Shown piece by piece: positions 58,103-64,000 of a DNA stretch of 64,000 nt. Below the pieces are notes generated by a model. The model did no database searches and was not told the DNA's origin. It was given only the letters and a program-made list of their open reading frames with translations. The DNA lies in assembly GCA_052298855.1 (NCBI GenBank), contig DAVZXP010000007.1:1-64000 (forward strand), read 5' to 3'. The position numbers and the translations under genes are program-made. This stretch comes from Fimenecus sp052298855. GTDB lineage: Bacteria; Bacillota; Clostridia; Oscillospirales; Acutalibacteraceae. Within the stretch, counting starts at the first letter, position 1. Each line of letters opens with the position of its first letter.

Positions 58103-59359
58103 ATGAAAGCAAGTGAAAGTAATTCAAATTATCCGTCACGTCTCCGTGAAATGACAAACTATGCGGTGCGTGAGGTTAAAAAAGTTTGCAACGAGATAGG
58201 TCCTCGTGAATCCGGAGAGGAGAGCGAGAGGAAGGCTCAATCTTATGTTGCGGAATCAATGAAAAATGTTTGCGACAGCGTTGAAATAGAGGATTTTGAA
58301 GTTCATCCCAAGGCGTTTATGAGCTGGGTTGTTATTGACGTTGTGCTTATGCTTATATCGATTATCTGCCTTTTGTTAAAGCAGTTTAATGCGATTGAGG
58401 CGGCTAATACAGGTCTTGGAATTGCCGCAACGGTATGTACCGTTTTGTCGATAGCGTTTATGGTCGGCGAGTTCCTTTTCTATAAGGAAATGCTTGATCC
58501 GTTCTTCCCGAAAAGGCAATCTTGTAATGTTGTTTGTACTCGCAAGGCTTCGGGCGAAACAAAAAAGAGAATTGTTTTTGCAGGTCATATCGACTCTGCT
58601 TACGAATGGTATTATACGCATCTCGGCGGCGGTAAGCTTCTTGTTAAAATGATTGCAGCTGCGATAGTTTCAATCGGAATAAATTTGGTGCTTGACATTG
58701 TGTCATTCTTTAATGTTCCGAATTGGCTCAACATTGTAATTATCGTGCTTGCGTTTGTTACGGCTGTACCGGTAGCCCTTGCTTCAATCTTTGTAAACTG
58801 GAAGCTTGTAGTCCCCGGTGCAAACGATAACCTTACGGGCGTTTTTGCTTCAATGGCTGTTATTCGCTATATGGAAGCAAATGATATTCGCTTCGAAAAT
58901 ACAGATGTTGTTGCAATTTCGACAGGCTGCGAGGAATGTGGTCTGAGAGGGGCGAGAGCTTATGCTAAAAAGCACGCAAACGACGGAATTGAAACGGTTG
59001 CGATTGCGGTTGACACTCTCAAGGATTACGACTTTATGGGAGTATATAATAAGGATATGAGCGGTACCGTAACGCTTGACAGTCAGGTTTCCGCTATGGT
59101 TAAAAAGGCAAGCGAAAATGCAGGATTAAATCTTCCCTATGCAAAGGTTTTCTTCGGCTCCTCCGATGCTGCGGCTATGCAGCAGGGCGGACTCAAGGCC
59201 TCTGCTCTTGCGGCTATGGACCCGACTCCCGCAAGCTATTATCATACAAGAGACGACAAACCCGATATTCTTGAGCCGAAAACAGTTGAAGCGGGTATCA
59301 ATGTTCTTCTTGAAACGGCATTCTTGTATGACAGCGAGGGCTTGAAGGACACTTATTAA
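58103..59359 (+). CDS. M28-family metallopeptidase with inserted membrane segments
   Basis: The 418-residue protein has the zinc-aminopeptidase motifs VFAGHIDSAYEW, GANDNLTGVFAS, TGCEECGLRGARAY, GSSDAAAMQQGG and YYHTRDDKPDI. Four hydrophobic segments interrupt the fold. Two precede the first histidine (about residues 78-100 and 108-132) and two lie between the histidine and the GANDN motif (about 190-215 and 220-240). The ATG at 58103 follows ACAGGAG; an earlier in-frame start overlaps the -10 region. There is no signal peptide. The topology implies a membrane-embedded peptidase whose substrate is unknown. Confidence 0.87.
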   Translation: MKASESNSNYPSRLREMTNYAVREVKKVCNEIGPRESGEESERKAQSYVAESMKNVCDSVEIEDFEVHPKAFMSWVVIDVVLMLISIICLLLKQFNAIEAANTGLGIAATVCTVLSIAFMVGEFLFYKEMLDPFFPKRQSCNVVCTRKASGETKKRIVFAGHIDSAYEWYYTHLGGGKLLVKMIAAAIVSIGINLVLDIVSFFNVPNWLNIVIIVLAFVTAVPVALASIFVNWKLVVPGANDNLTGVFASMAVIRYMEANDIRFENTDVVAISTGCEECGLRGARAYAKKHANDGIETVAIAVDTLKDYDFMGVYNKDMSGTVTLDSQVSAMVKKASENAGLNLPYAKVFFGSSDAAAMQQGGLKASALAAMDPTPASYYHTRDDKPDILEPKTVEAGINVLLETAFLYDSEGLKDTY

Positions 59360-59437
59360 AAAAATAAAATTTCCTATTGTTAAATAAGTATAAATTGTGT
59401 TATTATTATCTCATAACGCAAAAGGGGATTTGATTGT

Positions 59438-60532
59438 ATGAATTTTTCGTTAAAAAAAGCAATTTCCGTTATACTCTGTATTGTTATGACAGCAATGATT
59501 TTTGCTTCCTGCACGGCTGAGGACGTTCTTGGCGGAGAAACGGAAGTGCCGAAGGCTGTTACCGCAAAGGTTGATCTTAAAGATTCGAGCTTTACTTTTA
59601 CTTACGGCGAGCTTAAAACAGTTCTTCCGGCGGATAAGCTCGGTACTCTTTTTGAAGAATATGACAAGCTTTCAGACGATATAACAATCGAATTGAGCTA
59701 TAATGAAATAATCACAAGATTCAGCGAGGACGGCTTGTGGGAAAAGGTACTTGACCTTCTTTCGCAGGAGGAAAAGGACTCTATTAAGGCTAATGAAGCG
59801 AATGTTGTGAAGTACTTTGTCGACAAGGTAAACGGCGCAAAAAGCGAAAAGCCTATTACGCAGTACAAAGAAAGCTTTTGGACAGACGAAAATACAATCA
59901 AATTCACGCAGGACGGAAACGATACCGACGGCAAGGTTAAGACTGCGGCGAAATTCTTTGATTATTTTACCGTAAAGGGCGCAGGTAAATTACTCCCCGA
60001 TGCAACAACCGAAAAGGGCGCAGACCTTACAGATATTATGTATCTAAAGGGCTCGGATAAGGCTTGCTCGCTTACGGCGGACGACGTTGTTTCGGCTGTG
60101 AGCTCACTTGCTTATGAAACTCAGACTTATACAGAAAAGGTAACGAACGAAAAGGGTAAGCAAGAGGAAAAAGAGGTTAAGGTCGTTACGGGAATTACAA
60201 GAATTATCACAATAGTTCTTAAAGATGATGCGGCTTCCGTTCTCAAGGCATATTCAATGCATGACAAAAAGGCAATCCTTGACGAAATGAAAAAGGCTTC
60301 TTCGTATTTCACGGTTGATGATTATTCGGTTGAGTTCGACGGCTGTACGATTACAGCAACATTTAATGCCGTTACGGACAACATATTGTCCGCAACCTAT
60401 GATAAAAATATGAGCGTTTCGACAGTTGTGAACGGAGTCGGAGATCTTGATTATCTCGGAAAACAAGATTTGACCTTCAATTGCACGGATCGTATGGAAT
60501 ATCACTTCGGCTGGGACGACGAAGCAAAATAA
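59438..60532 (+). CDS. Lipoprotein of unknown function
   Basis: The 364-residue protein has a signal sequence with a lipid-attachment cysteine in the IFASCTAED region (near residue 25). The rest is a hydrophilic, Lys/Asp/Thr-rich extracellular protein without motifs I recognise. Patterns such as SFTFTYGELKTVLP and TITIELSYNEI-like strands suggest alternating beta structure, and a charged KGKQEEKEVK stretch is near the middle. It starts after AAAGGGGA and has its own terminator. Confidence 0.75.
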   Translation: MNFSLKKAISVILCIVMTAMIFASCTAEDVLGGETEVPKAVTAKVDLKDSSFTFTYGELKTVLPADKLGTLFEEYDKLSDDITIELSYNEIITRFSEDGLWEKVLDLLSQEEKDSIKANEANVVKYFVDKVNGAKSEKPITQYKESFWTDENTIKFTQDGNDTDGKVKTAAKFFDYFTVKGAGKLLPDATTEKGADLTDIMYLKGSDKACSLTADDVVSAVSSLAYETQTYTEKVTNEKGKQEEKEVKVVTGITRIITIVLKDDAASVLKAYSMHDKKAILDEMKKASSYFTVDDYSVEFDGCTITATFNAVTDNILSATYDKNMSVSTVVNGVGDLDYLGKQDLTFNCTDRMEYHFGWDDEAK

Positions 60533-60554
60533 TTAAAGTCACAAGTAAAGTCAC

Positions 60555-60590
60555 AAGACTGCCGAGATTTCTCGGCGGTCTTTTTTTTAA
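60555..60590 (+). terminator. Terminator of the 59438 lipoprotein gene
   Basis: A 12-bp stem aagactgccgag / ctcggcggtctt with an ATTT loop is followed by TTTTTT. Directly before it, aaagtcacaag is repeated in tandem (60535-60557). Confidence 0.92.
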
Positions 60591-60602
60591 TGGAGAAGAA
60601 TT

Positions 60603-61865
60603 ATGAGAAATAAGGGACAGAATTATTCGATAAAGCAGATTGACCTTTCTAAGAAACCGGGCAACACGGACAAGAGTCTTGACTATCTTTTTGAATATTC
60701 GATAGTTGACGAGGGCAATGGCTATTTGGGACATCCCGACAGCATATTGCTAAAGAATGGGGATATTTTGACATTTTTCCCCGAGGGACACGGCAGAGGG
60801 AAGGTGCTTTCAAAGAGAAGCATTGACGGCGGAAAAAGCTATCTCGACGGCGACGGTGTTAAAAATCCGCCTGAAAATTGGGCACTTTCAAAGGAAACTC
60901 CCACGGTTTACAGACTCACTTTCAGCGAGAGAGATTGGAACGATAAACTCATTCTTATTTGCGGAAACCCAAAGTGGTGGGACGAAAAATCTTCTGTCGG
61001 CGGTTTTAACTGCTCTGTTTCCGATGATGAGGGCGAGAGCTTTTCGGAGTTTGAGCTTTTCTTCAAGGGTGAAATTTATCCGATTGTCGCAATGAGCTCG
61101 TTGACAAGGCTTAAAAAAGACGGCAAGTTCATTGATAAATGGATGGGACTTTTCCACGACAAGCATTTTGTCAATTACAAGACATTCTTGACCTTTGATG
61201 ATAACGGCAAAATGAATTGGACAAAGCCCGTACCGTATTTCTCGGCGCATAGAAAAATCGAGAGAAAATCGCAGATGTGCGAGGTTGAATGTGTGAGAAG
61301 CGACGCAGGAAACGGCGACGAGCTTATGCTTATAACGAGAAGCAATTCAAAGAGGGTCAATTCGCTTTTGTCATTCTCAACTGACGAGGGTGAAACTTGG
61401 TCGGAGCCTGTTTTTGCACCGAGTTCGATAAACGGTGAAAGACATAAGGCGGATTATCTTCCCGACGGCAGATTGTTTATAACCTTCCGTTCAATCGAGA
61501 GAGATAAAAAGAAAAACAAAATGTACAGCGAAAAGAAATTCAGAGGCTGGTATTCCGAGGGTTGGATTGCGTGGGTAGGCACATATGACGACCTCAAAAA
61601 CGGCAGAGAGGGCGATTACAGAATAAAGGTTGCGCACACATATCTTCCCGACCAGAAAGAGCCTTGCATTACAACAAATGCCGATACGGGATACTGCGGA
61701 AATGTTATTTTGCCCGACGGTACGGCAGTTACCTCGTCTTACGGTATTTTCTCAACAGAGGAAAAGGAAAGCGGTACATATTCAACCGATAAAGGTAAAC
61801 TCAAGCGTAAGACCTTTATCGTATCAAAGCGAATTAACACAAAGGACGTTGAAAAGCTGTTATAA
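60603..61865 (+). CDS. Sialidase-like BNR-repeat protein (cytoplasmic)
   Basis: The 420-residue protein is a probable six-bladed propeller with Asp-box-like motifs SIDGGKSY, SVSDDEGESF and STDEGETWSEPV. GHPDSILLKNGDILTFFPEGHGRGK near the start and ADYLPDGRLFITFR resemble the arginine-bearing strands of exo-alpha-sialidase-fold enzymes. It lacks a signal peptide, so any substrate would be intracellular. Together with the GH29 fucosidase it suggests handling of host-glycan fragments, but sialidase activity itself is not shown. The start follows GGAGAAG. Confidence 0.75.
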   Translation: MRNKGQNYSIKQIDLSKKPGNTDKSLDYLFEYSIVDEGNGYLGHPDSILLKNGDILTFFPEGHGRGKVLSKRSIDGGKSYLDGDGVKNPPENWALSKETPTVYRLTFSERDWNDKLILICGNPKWWDEKSSVGGFNCSVSDDEGESFSEFELFFKGEIYPIVAMSSLTRLKKDGKFIDKWMGLFHDKHFVNYKTFLTFDDNGKMNWTKPVPYFSAHRKIERKSQMCEVECVRSDAGNGDELMLITRSNSKRVNSLLSFSTDEGETWSEPVFAPSSINGERHKADYLPDGRLFITFRSIERDKKKNKMYSEKKFRGWYSEGWIAWVGTYDDLKNGREGDYRIKVAHTYLPDQKEPCITTNADTGYCGNVILPDGTAVTSSYGIFSTEEKESGTYSTDKGKLKRKTFIVSKRINTKDVEKLL

Positions 61866-61972
61866 TTGTCTGTCAATGTGTGAAACTGTGACATTTATAT
61901 TGAATTTCGATAATATAATAGGTATGCCGTTCGGAATTTTATCCGAAATAAAAGCAAAAAGGCGGTAAAGTA

Positions 61973-62536
61973 TTGCTTAAATTTCTTTTAGTAATTTTAA
62001 TAATTTTTGTGGTTTACTGTACTGCGGTTACGGTCAAAATTTTGTCTTTCACAGCAGAACCGAAGAACATACCCGAAAACACGCCCGCAATCATTTTAGG
62101 ATGTAAGGTAAATGACGAAACACCGAGTGAAATGCTTGAAAAACGGATTGTGTCGGCTTATGATTATCTTCTGAAAAATGAAAATGCCGTTGTAATAGCT
62201 TCGGGCGGCAAGGGCGACGATGAAAACATATCCGAAGCCGAGGCTATAAGAAATTCTCTGATTGAAAAAGGTATTTCATCAGAGCGGATAATCCTTGAGG
62301 ACAAATCGACCTCGACGGCGGAAAATATGCTCTTTTCAAAAAGAATAATGAACGAAAATAATTTGGGAAACGAAGCGGTTATAATAACTTCCGAATTTCA
62401 TCAGTTCCGTTCAACTTTGCTTGCAAAAAGAAACGGCATAGAACCGTATAACATAAGTTCAAAATCAAAGCCGTTTTCACTCTTTACATCTATTGTCAGA
62501 GAGTGGTTTGCGTTTCTCGGAACACTTTTGAAATAA
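61973..62536 (+). CDS. YdcF/SanA-type DUF218 membrane protein
   Basis: The 187-residue protein has an N-terminal hydrophobic segment (about 2-22) and a DUF218 domain: AIILGCKVNDETPSEMLEKRI, VIASGGKGDDENISEAEAI, STSTAENMLFSK and VIITSEFHQFRS. Relatives affect envelope integrity or vancomycin sensitivity in Gram-negative bacteria. It starts with TTG after GGCGG. A candidate promoter is GTGACA (61888-61893) with TAATAT (61911-61916). Confidence 0.87.
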   Translation: MLKFLLVILIIFVVYCTAVTVKILSFTAEPKNIPENTPAIILGCKVNDETPSEMLEKRIVSAYDYLLKNENAVVIASGGKGDDENISEAEAIRNSLIEKGISSERIILEDKSTSTAENMLFSKRIMNENNLGNEAVIITSEFHQFRSTLLAKRNGIEPYNISSKSKPFSLFTSIVREWFAFLGTLLK

Positions 62537-62540
62537 ACGC

Positions 62541-62569
62541 TTGACAAACGGCTTGCGTTTTAGTATAAT
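62541..62569 (+). promoter_or_regulatory. Consensus promoter of infC-rpmI-rplT
   Basis: TTGACA (62541-62546) and TATAAT (62564-62569) are 17 bp apart, a perfect consensus. Confidence 0.92.
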
Positions 62570-62575
62570 ATCTGC

Positions 62576-62700
62576 ACAACAAAGAAGAACGCCCGTTCTC
62601 ACCTGTGATTTTTAATGAAACAGGTCAATACTTTTAAGGCTACGGTCTTATTGTGTGTATTGAGCGTGAACGGTTTTTGTTCACGCTTTAATTTATTGTT
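62576..62700 (+). promoter_or_regulatory. L20-type leader with attenuator, upstream of infC
   Basis: The leader of about 125 bases has several hairpins. It ends in a 9-bp stem agcgtgaac / gttcacgct (about 62662-62688) followed by TTTAATTT. In Bacillota this position holds the L20 leader, where excess L20 binds and favours termination. The position and terminator fit; the L20-binding fold was not verified. Confidence 0.75.
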
Positions 62701-62715
62701 TAGGAGTGATTATCC

Positions 62716-63240
62716 ATCGCTGTCAAAGAAATGCAACTCAATGAAGAAATCCGTGATAAGGAAGTCAGAGTTATCTCTGCGGACGGAGAACAGTTAGGTA
62801 TTATGTCCGCTAAGGAAGCCCTTAAAAAGGCTGAGGAGAAAAACCTTGACCTCGTTAAAATTGCGCCTCAGGCTCAGCCTCCCGTGTGCAAGATTATGGA
62901 CTACGGCAAGTACAGATTTGAGCAGACGAAGAAAGAGAAGGAGTCAAAGAAAAACCAGCGTATAATCGAGACTAAGGAAATCAGACTTTCTCTCAACATC
63001 GACACGCACGATTTCGATACGAAGGCTAATCAGGCGATGAAATTCTTAAAGACCGGTCATAAGGTCAAGGTTTCGATTCGTTTCAGAGGACGCGAGATGG
63101 CTCATCCGCAAATCGGCGAGGAAACAATGAAGAAGTTTGCCGAGGTTTGCTCGGAGTTTTCATCAGTAGAAAAACCCGCAAAGCTTGAGGGCAGACAGAT
63201 GCTTATGTTCTTAGCACCGTTGAGCGCTAAAACCAAATAA
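62716..63240 (+). CDS. infC: Translation initiation factor IF-3 (ATC start)
   Basis: The protein of about 174 residues has MQLNEEIRDKEVRVISADGEQLGIMS, KIAPQAQPPVCKIMDYGKYRFE, IRLSLNIDTHDFDTKANQAMKFL and VKVSIRFRGREMAHPQIGE. The first ATG (62731) lacks a ribosome site. An ATC at 62716, in frame, follows TAGGAGTGATT with good spacing and adds I/M-AVKE, as in other IF-3 proteins. Use of a non-AUG start is the known route by which IF-3 limits its own synthesis. Confidence 0.95.
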   Translation: MAVKEMQLNEEIRDKEVRVISADGEQLGIMSAKEALKKAEEKNLDLVKIAPQAQPPVCKIMDYGKYRFEQTKKEKESKKNQRIIETKEIRLSLNIDTHDFDTKANQAMKFLKTGHKVKVSIRFRGREMAHPQIGEETMKKFAEVCSEFSSVEKPAKLEGRQMLMFLAPLSAKTK

Positions 63241-63269
63241 GTAAACAAATCATTCAGGAGGAAATAGAA

Positions 63270-63467
63270 ATGCCTAAAATTAAAACACATTCGGGAGCTA
63301 AAAAACGCTTCAAATTATCAAAGAACGGTAAGCCGATCAGAGCACACGCTTACAAGTCTCACATTCTCAACAAGAAGTCTACAAAGAGAAAAAGAAATCT
63401 TCGCAAGACCGCAGTTGCAGACGTAACGAATCAGAAGCAGATCAAGCGTCTTGTTCCTTACAAATAA
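63270..63467 (+). CDS. rpmI: 50S ribosomal protein L35
   Basis: The 65-residue basic protein has MPKIKTHSGAKKRFKL, the family start, and AHKSHIL-like AYKSHILNKKSTKRKRNLRK. It follows infC by 29 bp after TCAGGAGG. Confidence 0.98.
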   Translation: MPKIKTHSGAKKRFKLSKNGKPIRAHAYKSHILNKKSTKRKRNLRKTAVADVTNQKQIKRLVPYK

Positions 63468-63526
63468 TCAATAAATTAAATGCGGTTTTCGACCGTTTTC
63501 ACAAATTTTCGGAGGTAGAATAACAA

Positions 63527-63883
63527 ATGGCACGTATTAAAGGTGCGATGATGACTCGCAAAAGAAGAAATAAAACATTAAAGCTCGCAAAAGGCTACTA
63601 TGGCTCAAAGTCAAGACTTTTCAAGACTGCTAAGCAGGCAGTTATGAAGTCAGGTCAGTATGCATATATCGGCAGAAAGCAGAAGAAGAGAGAGTTCAGA
63701 AAGCTCTGGATTACAAGAATTTCTGCAGCTTGCAAAATGAACGGTATGAATTACTCAACATTCATCAACGGTCTTAATAAGGCAGGCGTTTCATTAAACC
63801 GTAAAATGCTTTCTGAAATCGCTATTTCAGATCCCGCAGCTTTCACAGCTCTTACAGAGCAGGCAAAAGCAGCACTTAAATAA
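63527..63883 (+). CDS. rplT: 50S ribosomal protein L20
   Basis: The 118-residue protein has RRNKTLKLAKGYYGSKSRLF, QAVMKSGQYAYIGRKQKKREFRKLWI and the C-terminal LNRKMLSEIAISDP. It assembles early on 23S rRNA and is the expected repressor of the operon through the leader before infC. It starts after TCGGAGGT. Confidence 0.98.
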   Translation: MARIKGAMMTRKRRNKTLKLAKGYYGSKSRLFKTAKQAVMKSGQYAYIGRKQKKREFRKLWITRISAACKMNGMNYSTFINGLNKAGVSLNRKMLSEIAISDPAAFTALTEQAKAALK

Positions 63884-63888
63884 GCTGG

Positions 63889-63923
63889 AACCACGCCTTG
63901 TTTTCGGGGCGTGGTTAATTTTT
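63889..63923 (+). terminator. Terminator of infC-rpmI-rplT
   Basis: A 9-bp perfect stem aaccacgcc / ggcgtggtt is followed by AATTTTT. Confidence 0.9.
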
Positions 63924-63928
63924 GCGTT

Positions 63929-64000
63929 ATGAATTATACTGAAATTACTTCAAGAAATAATGAAAAAATCAAATCAGTCGCAAAGCTAGTCTCGAGTTCA
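63929..64000 (+). CDS. Start of a SpoU/TrmH-family RNA 2'-O-methyltransferase gene (cut by window end)
   Basis: The first 24 codons read MNYTEITSRNNEKIKSVAKL, matching the usual ITSR-N-x-x-I-K start of SpoU-type rRNA methyltransferases (YsgA/RlmB-like). These often follow rplT in Bacillota. The gene is incomplete, no catalytic motif is in view, and the ribosome site is poor. Confidence 0.6.
   Translation, partial: MNYTEITSRNNEKIKSVAKLVSSS

Overview
The window looks like a chromosome segment of an anaerobic, low-to-mid GC Bacillota (class Clostridia, probably a gut Ruminococcaceae/Oscillospiraceae relative). The evidence is the hrcA-grpE-dnaK-dnaJ order under a CIRCE operator, a T-box in front of thrS, an L20-type leader in front of infC-rpmI-rplT, pyruvate:ferredoxin oxidoreductase, oleate hydratase, GH29 fucosidase, many secreted lipoproteins, and the AGGAGG-type ribosome sites and Gram-positive style promoters throughout. 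I see no tRNA or rRNA gene, CRISPR array, prophage or transposase gene.

Layout. 1-8.7 kb: integral membrane protein, MATE exporter with a divergent TetR regulator, oleate hydratase, trpS, a CNNM/CorC-type membrane protein and an FRG-domain gene. 8.8-14.2 kb: nifJ (PFOR), a lysoplasmalogenase-like protein, then a 0.7 kb non-coding patch of palindromic repeats. 14.2-20.7 kb: aroQ with a fused aroE-aroK gene, then the heat-shock operon (promoter, CIRCE, hrcA, grpE, dnaK, dnaJ). 20.7-22.5 kb: a small self-contained surface module of three minus-strand genes and a divergent Xre regulator, with two matching operators over the promoter. 22.6-26.5 kb: T-box, thrS and a membrane-anchored metallophosphoesterase. 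26.5-30.2 kb: an operon-like run of MBOAT acyltransferase, SGNH lipoprotein, ECF sigma factor and RsiV-like anti-sigma factor. This resembles a stress-regulated cell-envelope O-acylation system and is my best candidate for an interesting, possibly undescribed arrangement. 30-43 kb: YifB/ComM ATPase, RluA pseudouridine synthase, a G5/3D-domain secreted protein with a long leader, radical SAM, HD and GtrA proteins, an amino-acid ABC transporter whose binding protein appears circularly permuted, a phosphohexomutase, a 32-residue membrane peptide, a sigma-70 factor and a zinc-ribbon protein. 43-49 kb: a broken surface-protein gene, a TtcA-like enzyme, thrH-metY, citrate synthase, and rplM-rpsI with a duplicated rpsI tail. 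49-50 kb: a second repeat patch sharing near-identical units with the first and holding an intact MITE-like element. 50-64 kb: YlmH, pyk behind a terminator-bearing leader, GH29 fucosidase, FliB-like, nuclease/phosphatase and nucleotidyltransferase genes, a VanY-type peptidase, a membrane M28 peptidase, a lipoprotein, a sialidase-like protein, a DUF218 protein, infC (ATC start)-rpmI-rplT, and the start of a SpoU/TrmH methyltransferase gene.

The regulatory structure is easy to read because most transcription units end in a strong hairpin terminator and begin at a near-consensus sigma-A promoter with 16-18 bp spacing. Function calls rest on motif recognition from the translated sequence. No database search, alignment or folding program was run. 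Gene starts were moved from the longest possible frame wherever a ribosome site or promoter position argued for it.
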